Position numbers and translations under genes: made by a program. 64,000 nt of DNA from Parietaria judaica (Eukaryota > Streptophyta > Magnoliopsida > Rosales > Urticaceae): assembly GCA_954871525.1 (NCBI GenBank), contig OX940863.1, positions 42,208,501 to 42,272,500 on the forward strand. The letters are read 5' to 3'. This document shows positions 25,185-37,423 of the stretch, in pieces (position 1 is the stretch's first letter; each line of letters begins with the position of its first letter). The notes below the pieces were generated by a model. The model saw only the letters and a program-made list of their open reading frames with translations, had not been told where the DNA came from and did no database searches.

Positions 25185-27344
25185 AGAGTTCTTTCGCGTA
25201 AAATGGGAAAAAGACTCAGTTTTTTTTGGAGGACGCGTTAATTGTTGAAACTAGATTTTTAGAGAGCTCGAAAAAATTTCAATGCCAAAACAAACCCAAT
25301 TTATAATAATACCACCATAAAGAAGGTCTAGGAACTCAAATTTCATCAAGAACGCATCGTATTTGCTCTCGTAAGAAAACCAACTTTTAACACTTTTCGT
25401 TAAAAGTTTTAACCCATTAACGGCTTGATATAGAAACTAGGAGACAGCTCTTCGCCGTTTAGGTATTAAAATAAGTAAATGTGATACAATTACACATGAT
25501 TAAGATTTTTGAAGTTCATTTGTCGTTTAAAATATCGTTTAACTAGGGTTCTTTCTCGGAAAATGGGAAAAAGACTCAGTTTTTTATGGAGCACGCATTA
25601 ATTGTTGAAACTGGATTTTAAGAGAGCTCCAAAAACTTTTAATGCCAACACTAACCAAATTTATAATAATACCACCCTAAAGAAGGTCTAGCAACTCAAA
25701 TTTCATCAAGAACGCATCGTATTTGCTCTCGTAAGATAACCAATTTTTAACACTTTTCGGTAAAGATTTTAACCCGTTCTCGGCTTCATATAGAAACTAG
25801 GAGATAGTGCTTCGCAATTTAGGGATTAAAATAATTTAATGTAATAAAATTACACATTATTAAGCATTTTTAAGTTCATTTTTTGTTTAAAATATCTTTT
25901 AATTAGAGTTCTTTCGCGTAAAATGGGAAAAAGACTCAGTTTTTTATGGAGGACGCGTTAATTGTTGAAACTAGATTTTTAGAGAGCTCGAAAAAATTTC
26001 AATGCCAAAACAAACCCAATTTATAATAATACCACCATAAAGAAGGTCTAGCAACTCAAATTTCATCAAGAACGCATCGTATTTGCTTTCGTAAGAAAAC
26101 AAATTTTTAACACTTTTCGGTAAATATTTTAACCAATTAACGGCTTGATATAGAATCTACGAGATAGGTCTTCGCCGTTTAGGTATTAAAATAAGTAAAT
26201 GTGATACAATTACACATGATTAAGATTTTTGAAGTTCATTTGTCGTTTAAAATATCGTTTAACTAGGGTTCTTTCTCGGAAAATGGGAAAAAGACTCAGT
26301 TTTTTATGGAGCACGCATTAATTGTTGAAACTGGATTTTAAGAGAGCTCCAAAAACTTTTAATGCCAACACTAACCAAATTTATAATAATACCACCCTAA
26401 AGAAGGTCTAGCAACTCAAATTTCATCAAGAACGCATCGTATTTGCTCTCGTAAGATAACCAATTTTTAACACTTTTCGGTAAAGATTTTAACCCGTTCT
26501 CGGCTTCATATAGAAACTAGGAGATAGTGCTTCGCAATTTAGGGATTAAAATAATTTAATGTAATAAAATTACACATTATTAAGCATTTTTAAGTTCATT
26601 TTTTGTTTAAAATATCTTTTAATTAGAGTTCTTTCGCGTAAAATGGGAAAAAGACTCAGTTTTTTATGGAGGACGCGTTAATTGTTGAAACTAGATTTTT
26701 AGAGAGCTCGAAAAAATTTCAATGCCAAAACAAACCCAATTTATAATAATACCACCATAAAGAAGGTCTAGGAACTCAAATTTCATCAAGAACGCATCGT
26801 ATTTTCTCTCGTAAGAAAACCAATTTTTAACACTTTTCGTTAAAAGTTTTAACCCATTAACGGCTTGATATAGAAACTAGGAGACAGCTCTTCGCCGTTT
26901 AGGTATTAAAATAAGTAAATGTGATACAATTACACATGATTAAGATTTTTGAAGTTCATTTGTCGTTTAAAATATCGTTTAACTAGGGTTCTTTCTCGGA
27001 AAATGGGAAAAAGACTCAGTTTTTTTTGGAGCACGCATTAATTGTTGAAACTGGATTTTAAGAGAGCTCCAAAAACTTTTAATGCCAAAACTAACCCAAT
27101 TTATAATAATACCACCCTAAAGAAGGTCTAGCAACTCAAATTTCATCAAGAACGCATCGTATTTGCTCTCGTAAGATAACCAATTTTTAACACTTTTCGG
27201 TAAAGATTTTAACCCGTTCTCGGCTTCATATAGAAACTAGGAGATAGTGCTTCGCAATTTAGGGATTAAAATAATTTAATGTAATAAAATTACACATTAT
27301 TAAGCATTTTTCAGTTCATTTTTTGTTTAAAATATCTTTTAATT
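25185..27344 (+). repeat. Dimers introducing the tttttatgg and aacactaacc types
   Basis: Dimers start at 25185, 25905 and 26625. From the B monomer at 25545 onward, a new subfamily appears with an interrupted T run (tttttatgg), aatgccaacactaaccaaattt and cgttctcgg, replacing the tatattaatacc type of the preceding 10 kb. The two B monomers at 25545 and 26265 look identical. The A monomer at 25905 is a mosaic (separate entry). The dimer at 26625 brings tattttctctcg in A and tttttcagttc at the B end, markers that recur at 29.1 kb and 33.8-41.7 kb. Confidence 0.85.
25905..26264 (+). repeat. Mosaic A monomer with B-type patches
   Basis: This monomer is type A at both ends (cgcgtaaaatggg, accaccataaag, gtcgtttaaaatatcg) but carries B diagnostics inside: tctagcaac near 26050 where A has tctaggaac, and cggtaaatatttt near 26120 where A has cgttaaaagtttt. 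Between them the A marker gtaagaaaac is kept. It also has private changes (tttgctttcg, aaccaattaacgg, gaatctacgagataggtc). Short alternating patches are the footprint expected of gene conversion from a B monomer rather than one crossover. Confidence 0.8.
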
Positions 27345-29144
27345 AGAGTTCTTTCGCGTAAAATGGGAAAAAGACTCAGTTTTTTTTGGAGGACGCGTTA
27401 ATTGTTGAAACTAGATTTTTAGAGAGCTCGAAAAAATTTCAATGCCAAAACAAACCCAATTTATAATAATACCACCATAAAGAAGGTCTAGGAACTCAAA
27501 TTTCATCAAGAACGCATCGTATTTGCTCTCGTAAGAAAACAAATTTTTAACACTTTTCGTTAAAAGTTTTAACCCATTAACGGCTTGATATAGAAACTAG
27601 GAGACAGCTCTTCGCCGTTTAGGTATTAAAATAAGTAAATGTGATACAATTGCACATGATTAAGATTTTTGAAGTTCATTTGTCGTTTAAAATATCGTTT
27701 AACTAGGGTTCTTTCTCGGAAAATGGGAAAAAGACTAAGTTTTTTATGGAGCACGCATTAATTGTTGAAACTGGATTTTAAGAGAGCTCCAAAAACTTTT
27801 AATGCCAACACTAACCCAATTTATAATAATACCACCCTAAAGAAGGTCTAGCAACTCAAATTTCATCAAGAACGCATCGTATTTGCTCTCGTAAGAAAAC
27901 CAATTTTTAACACTTTTCGTTAAAAGTTTTAACCCATTAACGGCTTGATATAGAAACTAGGAGATAGCTCTTCGCTGTTTAGGTATTATAATAAGTAAAA
28001 GTGATACAATTACACATTATTAAGTATTTTTAAGTTCATTTGATGTTTAAAATATCGTTTAATTAGGGTTCTTTCTCGGAAAATGGGAAAAAGACTCAGT
28101 TTTTTTTTGAACACGCATTAATTGTTGAAACTGGATTTTAAGAGAGCTCCAAAAACTTTTAATTCCAAAACTAACCCAATTTATAATAATACCAACCTAA
28201 AGAAGGTCTAGCAACTAAAATTTCATCAAGAACGCATCGTATTTGCTCTCGTAAGATAACCAATTTTTAACACTTTTCGGTAAAGATTTTAACCCGTTCT
28301 CGGCTTCATATAGAAACTAGGAGATAGTTCTTCGCAATTTAGGGATTAAAATAATTTAATGTAATAAAATTACACATTATTAAGCATTTTTAAGTTCATT
28401 TTTTGTTTAAAATATCTTTTAATTAGAGTTCTTTCGCGTAAAATGGGAAAAAGACTTAGTTTTTTATGGAGGATGCGTTAATTGTTGAAACTAGATTTTT
28501 AGAGAGCTCGAAAAAATTTCAATGCCAAAACAAACCCAATTTATAATAATACCACCATAAAGAAGGTCTAGGAACTCAAATTTCATCAAGAACGCATCGT
28601 ATTTGCTCTCGTAAGAAAACAAATTTTTAACACTTTTTGTTAAAAGTTTTAACCCATTAACGGCTTGATATAGAAACTAGGAGACAGCTCTTCGCCGTTT
28701 AGGTATTAAAATAAGTAAATGTGATACAATTACACATGATTAAGATTTTTGAAGTTCATTTGTCGTTTAAAATATCGTTTAACTAGGGTTCTTTCTCGGA
28801 AAATGGGAAAAAGACTCAGTTTTTTTTGGAGCACGCATTAATTGTTGAAACTGGATTTTAAGAGAGCTCCAAAAACTTTTAATGCCAAAACTAACCCAAT
28901 TTATAATAATACCACCCTAAAGAAGGTCTAGCAACTCAAATTTCATCAAGAACGCATCGTATTTGCTCTCGTAAGATAACCAATTTTTAACACTTTTCGG
29001 TAAAGATTTTAACCCGTTCTCGGCTTCATATAGAAACTAGGAGATAGTGCTTCGCAATTTAGGGATTAAAATAATTTAATGTAATAAAATTACACATTAT
29101 TAAGCATTTTTCAGTTCATTTTTTGTTTAAAATATCTTTTAATT
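27345..29144 (+). repeat. 1800-bp pentamer, copy 1 (A, B/A hybrid, B, A, B)
   Basis: Monomers start at 27345 (A), 27705 (hybrid), 28065 (B), 28425 (A) and 28785 (B). This is one of only two places where strict A-B alternation breaks. The B at 28065 is itself distinctive: tttttttttgaacacgc, aattccaaaac, accaacctaaag and gcaactaaaat. The A at 28425 has agacttag, gatgcg and cactttttgtt. All these markers recur 1800 bp downstream. Confidence 0.92.
27705..28064 (+). repeat. Hybrid B/A monomer, copy 1
   Basis: The left part is type B (agggttctttctcgg, ggagcacgc, gctccaaaa, accaccctaaag, tctagcaac at about 27852). The right part is type A from about 27897 (gtaagaaaacc, cgttaaaagtttt, cattaacggcttgat). 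The breakpoint lies between those two diagnostics, at matching positions of the two types. The tail (gagatagctcttcgctg, tattataataagtaaaag, tgatgtttaaaatatcg) is intermediate. Out-of-register exchange between a B and an A would give this structure and removes exactly one monomer, turning four monomers into three. Confidence 0.92.
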
Positions 29145-30943
29145 AGAGTTCTTTCGCGTAAAATGGGAAAAAGACTCAGTTTTTTTTGGAGGACGCGTTA
29201 ATTGTTGAAACTAGATTTTTAGAGAGCTCGAAAAAATTTCAATGCCAAAACAAACCCAATTTATAATAATACCACCATAAAGAAGGTCTAGGAACTCAAA
29301 TTTCATCAAGAACGCATCGTATTTGCTCTCGTAAGAAAACAAATTTTTAACACTTTTCGTTAAAAGTTTTAACCCATTAACGGCTTGATATAGAAACTAG
29401 GAGACAGCTCTTCGCCGTTTAGGTATTAAAATAAGTAAATGTGATACAATTGCACATGATTAAGATTTTTGAAGTTCATTTGTCGTTTAAAATATCGTTT
29501 AACTAGGGTTCTTTCTCGGAAAATGGGAAAAAGACTAAGTTTTTTATGGAGCACGCATTAATTGTTGAAACTGGATTTTAAGAGAGCTCCAAAAACTTTT
29601 AATGCCAACACTAACCAAATTTATAATAATACCACCCTAAAGAAGGTCTAGCAACTCAAATTTCATCAAGAACGCATCGTATTTGCTCTCGTAAGAAAAC
29701 CAATTTTTAACACTTTTCGTTAAAAGTTTTAACCCATTAACGGCTTGATATAGAAACTAGGAGATAGCTCTTCGCTGTTTAGGTATTATAATAAGTAAAA
29801 GTGATACAATTACACATTATTAAGTATTTTTAAGTTCATTTGATGTTTAAAATATCGTTTAATTAGGGTTCTTTCTCGGAAAATGGGAAAAAGACTCAGT
29901 TTTTTTTTGAACACGCATTAATTGTTGAAACTGGATTTTAAGAGAGCTCCAAAAACTTTTAATTCCAAAACTAACCCAATTTATAATAATACCAACCTAA
30001 AGAAGGTCTAGCAACTAAAATTTCATCAAGAACGCATCGTATTTGCTCTCGTAAGATAACCAATTTTTAACACTTTTCGGTAAAGATTTTAACCCGTTCT
30101 CGGCTTCATATAGAAACTAGGAGATAGTGCTTCGCAATTTAGGGATTAAAATAATTTAATGTAATAAAATTACACATTATTAAGCATTTTTAAGTTATTT
30201 TTTGTTTAAAATATCTTATAATTAGAGTTCTTTCGCGTAAAATGGGAAAAAGACTTAGTTTTTTATGGAGGATGCGTTAATTGTTGAAACTAGATTTTTA
30301 GAGAGCTCGAAAAAATTTCAATGCCAAAACAAACCCAATTTATAATAATACCACCATAAAGAAGGTCTAGGAACTCAAATTTCATCAAGAACGCATCGTA
30401 TTTGCTCTCGTAAGAAAACAAATTTTTAACACTTTTTGTTAAAAGTTTTAACCCATTAACGGCTTGATATAGAAACTAGGAGACAGCTCTTCGCCGTTTA
30501 GGTATTAAAATAAGTAAATGTGATACAATTACACATGATTAAGATTTTTGAAGTTCATTTGTCGTTTAAAATATCGTTTAACTAGGGTTCTTTCTCGGAA
30601 AATGGGAAAAAGACTCAGTTTTTTATGGAGCACGCATTAATTGTTGAAACTGGATTTTAAGAGAGCTCCAAAAACTTTTAATGCCAACACTAACCAAATT
30701 TATAATAATACCACCCTAAAGAAGGTTTAGCAACTCAAATTTCATCAAGAACGCATCGTATTTGCTCTCGTAAGATAACCAATTTTTAACACTTTTCGGT
30801 AAAGATTTTAACCCGTTCTCGGCTTCATATAGAAACTAGGAGATAGTGCTTCGCAATTTAGGGATTAAAATAATTTAATGTAATAAAATTACACATTATT
30901 AAGCATTTTTAAGTTCATTTTTTGTTTAAAATATCTTTTAATT
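29145..30943 (+). repeat. 1800-bp pentamer, copy 2
   Basis: Monomers start at 29145 (A), 29505 (hybrid), 29865 (B), 30224 (A) and 30584 (B). The order and the rare markers of copy 1 are kept. Differences I saw include ctaaccaaat against ctaacccaat in the hybrid, taagttatttttt (one base shorter) and atcttataatt at the end of the B at 29865. The final B at 30584 has tttttatgg, aacactaacc and a private gaaggtttag, so it belongs to the flanking subfamily; the duplicated stretch probably ends between about 30.24 and 30.62 kb. Confidence 0.9.
29505..29864 (+). repeat. Hybrid B/A monomer, copy 2
   Basis: This has the same breakpoint interval and the same private tail as the hybrid at 27705 (gagatagctcttcgctg, tattataataagtaaaag, tgatgtttaaaatatcg). 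The two hybrids therefore descend from one recombination event followed by an 1800-bp duplication, not from two independent exchanges. Confidence 0.9.
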
Positions 30944-33823
30944 AGAGTTCTTTCGCGTAAAATGGGAAAAAGACTCAGTTTTTTATGGAGGACGCGTTAA
31001 TTGTTGAAACTAGATTTTTAGAGAGCTCGAAAAAATTTCAATGCCAAAACAAACTCAATTTATAATAATACCACCATAAAGAAGGTCTAGGAACTCAAAT
31101 TTCATCAAGAACGCATCGTATTTGCTCTCGTAAGAAAACAAATTTTTAACACTTTTTGTTAAAAGTTTTAACCCATTAACGGCTTGATATAGAAACTAGG
31201 AGACAGCTCTTCGCCGTTTAGGTATTAAAATAAGTAAATGTGATACAATTACACATGATTAAGATTTTTGAAGTTCATTTGTCGTTTAAAATATCGTTTA
31301 ACTAGGGTTCTTTCTCGGAAAATGGGAAAAAGACTCAGTTTTTTATGGAGCACGCATTAATTGTTGAAACTGGATTTTAAGAGAGCTCCAAAAACTTTTA
31401 ATGCCAACACTAACCAAATTTATAATAATACCACCCTAAAGAAGGTATAGCAACTCAAATTTCATCAAGAACGCATCGTATTTGCTCTCGTAAGATAACC
31501 AATTTTTAACACTTTTCGGTAAAGATTTTAACCCGTTCTCGGCTTCATATAGAAACTAGGAGATAGTGCTTCGCAATTTAGGGATTAAAATAATTTAATG
31601 TAATAAAATTACAAATTATTAAGCATTTTTAAGTTCATTTTTTGTTTAAAATATCTTTTAATTAGAGTTCTTTCGCGTAAAATGGGAAAAAGACTCAGTT
31701 TTTTATGGAGGATGCGTTAATTGTTGAAACTAGATTTTTAGAGAGCTCGAAAAAATTTCAATGCCAAAACAAACCCAATTTATAATAATACCACCATAAA
31801 GAAGGTCTAGGAACTCAAATTTCATCAAGAACGCATCGTATTTGCTCTCGTAAGAAAACAAATTTTTAACACTTTTTGTTAAAAGTTTTAACCCATTAAC
31901 GGCTTGATATAGAAACTAGGAGACAGCTCTTCGCCGTTTAGGTATTAAAATAAGTAAATGTGATACAATTACACATGATTAAGATTTTTGAAGTTCATTT
32001 GTCGTTTAAAATATCGTTTAACTAGGGTTCTTTCTCGGAAAATGGGAAAAAGACTCAGATTTTTATGGAGCACGCATTAATTGTTGAAACTGGATTTTAA
32101 GAGAGCTCCAAAAACTTTTAATGCCAACACTAACCAAATTTATAATAATACCACCCTAAAGAAGGTATAGCAACTCAAATTTCATCAAGAACGCATCGTA
32201 TTTGCTCCCGTAAGATAACCAATTTTTAACACTTTTCGGTAAAGATTTTAACCCGTTCTCGGCTTCATATAGAAACTTGGAGATAGTGCTTCGCAATTTA
32301 GGGATTAAAATAATTTAATGTAATAAAATTACACATTATTAAGCATTTTTAAGTTCATTTTTTGTTTAAAATATCTTTTAATTAGAGTTCTTTCGCGTAA
32401 AATGGGAAAAAGACTCAGTTTTTTATGGAGGATGCGTTAATTGTTGAAACTAGATTTTTAGAGAGCTCGAAAAAATTTCAATGCCAAAACAAACCCAATT
32501 TATAATAATACCACCATAAAGAAGGTCTAGGAACTCAAATTTCATCAAGAACGCATCGTATTTGCTCTCGTAAGAAAACAAATTTTTAACACTTTTTGTT
32601 AAAAGTTTTAACCCATTAACGGCTTGATATAGAAACTAGGAGACAGCTCTTCGCCGTTTAGGTATTAAAATAAGTAAATGTGATACAATTACACATGATT
32701 AAGATTTTTGAAGTTCATTTGTCGTTTAAAATATCGTTTAACTAGGGTTCTTTCTCGGAAAATGGGAAAAAGACTCAGTTTTTTATGGAGCACGCATTAA
32801 TTGTTGAAACTGGATTTTAAGAGAGCTCCAAAAACTTTTAATGCCAACACTAACCAAATTTATAATAATACCACCCTAAAGAAGGTCTAGCAACTCAAAT
32901 TTCATCAAGAACGCATCGTATTTGCTCTCGTAAGATAACCAATTTTTAACACTTTTCGGTAAAGATTTTAACCCGTTCTCGGCTTCATATAGAAACTAGG
33001 AGATAGTGCTTCGCAATTTAGGGATTAAAATAATTTAATGTAATAAAATTACACATTATTAAGCATTTTTAAGTTCATTTTTTGTTTAAAATATCTTTTA
33101 ATTAGAGTTCTTTCGCGTAAAATGGGAAAAAGACTCAGTTTTTTTTGGAGGACGCGTTAATTGTTGAAACTAGATTTTTAGAGAGCTCGAAAAAATTTCA
33201 ATGCCAAAACAAACCCAATTTATAATAATACCACCATAAAGAAGGTCTAGGAACTCAAATTTCATCAAGAACGCATCGTATTTGCTCTCGTAAGAAAACA
33301 AATTTTTAACACTTTTCGTTAAAAGTTTTAACCCATTAACGGCTTGATATAGAAACTAGGAGACAGCTCTTCGCCGTTTAGGTATTAAAATAAGTAAATG
33401 TGATACAATTACACATGATTAAGATTTTTGAAGTTCATTTGTCGTTTAAAATATCGTTTAACTAGGGTTCTTTCTCGGAAAATGGGAAAAAGACTCAGTT
33501 TTTTATGGAGCACGCATTAATTGTTGAAACTGGATTTTAAGAGAGCTCCAAAAACTTTTAATGCCAACACTAACCAAATTTATAATAATACCACCCTAAA
33601 GAAGGTCTAGCAACTCAAATTTCATCAAGAACGCATCGTATTTGCTCTCGTAAGATAACCAATTTTTAACACTTTTCGGTAAAGATTTTAACCCGTTCTC
33701 GGCTTCATATAGAAACTAGGAGATAGTGCTTCGCAATTTAGGGATTAAAAAAATTTAATGTAATAAAATTACACATTATTAAGCATTTTTAAGTTCATTT
33801 TTTGTTTAAAATATCTTTTAATT
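30944..33823 (+). repeat. Dimer block, tttttatgg and gatgcg type
   Basis: Dimers start at 30944, 31664, 32384 and 33104. B monomers share tttttatgg, aacactaaccaaattt and cgttctcgg. Three A monomers share aaaacaaatttttaac and cactttttgtt; gatgcg (MluI lost) is in the A monomers at 31664 and 32384. Units 30944 and 31664 share gaaggtatag in B. Private single changes (aaactcaatttat at 31.05 kb, agactcagattttta at 32.06 kb, tttgctcccg at 32.2 kb, aaacttgg at 32.27 kb) date from after the amplification. The A at 33104 returns to T8 and cacttttcgtt. Confidence 0.85.
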
Positions 33824-36800
33824 AGAGTTCTTTCGCGTAAAATGGGAAAAAGACTCAGTTTTTTATGGAGGACGCGTTAATTGTTGAAACTAGATTTTTA
33901 GAGAGCTCGAAAAAATTTCAATGCCAAAACAAACCCAATTTATAATAATACCACCATAAAGAAGGTCTAGGAACTCAAATTTCATCAAGAACGCATCGTA
34001 TTTTCTCTCGTAAGAAAACCAATTTTTAACACTTTTCGTTAAAAGTTTTAACCCATTAACGGCTTGATATAGAAACTAGGAGACAGATCTTCGCCGTTTA
34101 GGTATTAAAATAAGTAAATGTGATACAATTACACATGATTAAGATTTTTGAAGTTCATTTGTCGTTTAAAATATCGTTTAACTAGGGTTCTTTCTCGGAA
34201 AATGGGAAAAAGACTCAGTTTTTTTTGGAGCACGCATTAATTGTTGAAACTGGATTTTAAGAGAGCTCCAAAAACTTTTAATGCCAAAACTAACCCAATT
34301 TATAATAATACCAGCCTAAAGAAGGTCTAGCAACTCAAATTTCATCAAGAACGCATCGTATTTGCTCTCGTAAGATAACCAATTTTTAACACTTTTCGGT
34401 AAATATTTTAACCCGTTCTCGGCTTCATATAGAAACTAGGAGATAGTGCTTCGCAATTTAGGGATTAAAATAATTTAATGTAATAAAATTACACATTATT
34501 AAGCATTTTTAAGTTCATTTTTTGTTTAAAATATCTTTTAATTAGAGTTCTTTCGCGTAAAATGGGAAAAAGACTCAGTTTTTTATGGAGGACGCGTTAA
34601 TTGTTGAAACTAGATTTTTAGAGAGCTCGAAAAAATTTCAATGCCAAAACAAACCCAATTTATAATAATACCACCATAAAGAAGGTCTAGGAACTCAAAT
34701 TTCATCAAGAACGCATCGTATTTTCTCTCGTAAGAAAACCAATTTTTAACACTTTTCGTTAAAAGTTTTAACCCATTAACGGCTTGATATAGAAACTAGG
34801 AGACAGATCTTCGCCGTTTAGGTATTAAAATAAGTAAATGTGATACAATTACACATGATTAAGATTTTTGAAGTTCATTTGTCGTTTAAAATATCGTTTA
34901 ACTAGGGTTCTTTCTCGGAAAATGGAAAAAAGACTCAGTTTTTTTTGGAGCACGCATTAATTGTTGAAACTGGATTTTAAGAGAGCTCCAAAAACTTTTA
35001 ATGCCAAAACTAACCCAATTTATAATAATACCAGCCTAAAGAAGGTCTAGCAACTCAAATTTCATCAAGAACGCATCGTATTTGCTCTCGTAAGATAACC
35101 AATTTTTAACACTTTTCGGTAAATATTTTAACCCGTTCTCGGCTTCATATAGAAACTAGGAGATAGTGCTTCGCAATTTAGGGATTAAAAAAATTTAATG
35201 TAATAAAATTACACATTATTAAGCATTTTTAAGTTCATTTTTTGTTTAAAATATCTTTTAATTAGAGTTCTTTCGCGTAAAATGGGAAAAAGACTCAGTT
35301 TTTTATGGAGGACGCGTTAATTGTTGAAACTAGATTTTTAGAGAGCTCGAAAAAATTTCAATGCCAAAACAAACCCAATTTATAATAATACCACCATAAA
35401 GAAGGTCTAGGAACTCAAATTTCATCAAGAACGCATCGTATTTTCTCTCGTAAGAAAACCAATTTTTAACACTTTTCGTTAAAAGTTTTAACCCATTAAC
35501 GGCTTGATATAGAAACTAGTAGACAGATCTTCGCCGTTTAGGTATTAAAATAAGTAAATGTGATACAATTACACATGATTAAGATTTTTGAAGTTCATTT
35601 GTCGTTTAAAATATCGTTTAACTAGGGTTCTTTCTCGGAAAATGGGAAAAAGACTCAGTTTTTTTTGGAGCACGCATTAATTGTTGAAACTGGATTTTAA
35701 GAGAGCTCCAAAAACTTTTAATGCCAAAACTAACCCAATTTATAATAATACCACCCTAAAGAAGGTCTAGCAACTCAAATTTCATCAAGAACGCATCGTA
35801 TTTGCTCTCGTAAGATAACCAATTTTTAACACTTTTCGGTAAAGATTTTAACCCGTTCTCGGCTTCATATAGAAACTAGGAGATAGTGCTTCGCAATTTA
35901 GGGATTAAAATAATTTAATGTAATAAAATTACACATTATTAAGCATTTTTAAGTTCATTTTTTGTTTAAAATATCTTTTAATTAGAGTTCTTTCGCGTAA
36001 AATGGGAAAAAGACTCAGTTTTTTATGGAGGACGCGTTAATTGTTGAAACTAGATTTTTAGAGAGCTCGAAAAAATTTCAATGCCAAAACAAACCCAATT
36101 TATAATAATACCACAATAAAGAAGGTCTAGGAACTCAAATTTCATCTAGAACGCATCGTATTTTCTCTCGTAAGAAAACCAATTTTTAACACTTTTCGTT
36201 AAAAGTTTTAACCCATTAACGGCTTGATATAGAAACTAGGAGACAGCTCTTCGCCGTTTAGGTATTAAAATAAGTAAATGTGATACAATTACACATGATT
36301 AAGATTTTTGAAGTTCATTTGTCGTTTAAAATATCGTTTAACTAGGGTTCTTTCTCGGAAAATGGGAAAAAGACTCAGTTTTTTTTTGGAGCACGCATTA
36401 ATTGTTGAAACTGGATTTTAAGAGAGCTCCAAAAACTTTTAATGCCAAAACTAACCCAATTTATAATAATACCACCCTAAAGAAGGTCTAGCAACTCAAA
36501 TTTCATCAAGAACGCATCGTATTTGCTCTCGTAAGATAACCAATTTTTAACACTTTTCGGTAAAGATTTTAACCCGTTCTCGGCTTCATATAGAAACTAG
36601 GAGATAGTGCTTCGCAATTTAGGGATTAAAATAATTTAATGTAATAAAATTACACATTATTAAGCATTTTTCAGTTCATTTTTTGTTTAAAATATCTTTT
36701 AATTAGAGTTCTTTGCGTAAAATGGGAAAAAGACTCAGTTTTTTATGGAGGACGCGTTAATTGTTGAAACTAGATTTTTAGAGAGCTCGAAAAAATTTCA

Positions 36801-37423
36801 CTGCCAAAACAAACCCAATTTATAATAATACCACAATAAAGAAGGTCTAGGAACTCAAATTTCATCAAGAACGCATCGTATTTTCTCTCGTAAGAAAACC
36901 AATTTTTAACACTTTTCGTTAAAAGTTTTAACCCATTAACGGCTTGATATAGAAACTAGGAGACAGCTCTTCGCCGTTTAGGTATTAAAATAAGTAAATG
37001 TGATACAATTACACATGATTAAGATTTTTGAAGTTCATTTGTCGTTTAAAATATCGTTTAACTAGGGTTCTTTCTCGGAAAATGGGAAAAAGACTCAGTT
37101 TTTTTTGGAGCACGCATTAATTGTTGAAACTGGATTTTAAGAGAGCTCCAAAAACTTTTAATGCCAAAACTAACCCAATTTATAATAATACCACCCTAAA
37201 GAAGGTCTAGCAACTCAAATTTCATCAAGAACGCATCGTATTTGCTCTCGTAAGATAACCAATTTTTAACACTTTTCGGTAAAGATTTTAACCCGTTCTC
37301 GGCTTCATATAGAAACTAGGAGATAGTGCTTCGCAATTTAGGGATTAAAATAATTTTATGTAATAAAATTACACATTATTAAGCATTTTTCAGTTCATTT
37401 TTTGTTTAAAATATCTTTTAATT
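33824..37423 (+). repeat. Dimer block, ttttctctcg type
   Basis: Dimers start at 33824, 34544, 35264, 35984 and 36705. All A monomers have tattttctctcg and tttttatgg. The first three share gacagatcttcg; the first two also share accagcctaaag and cggtaaatatttt in B and differ only at a couple of sites (aatggaaaaaag, attaaaaaaattt). The last two share accacaataaag in A. An extra T near 36380 makes the dimer at 35984 721 bp long, and the dimer at 36705 is 719 bp because of a lost C in ctttgcg near 36714. Each pair or triplet is a small local amplification. Confidence 0.85.
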
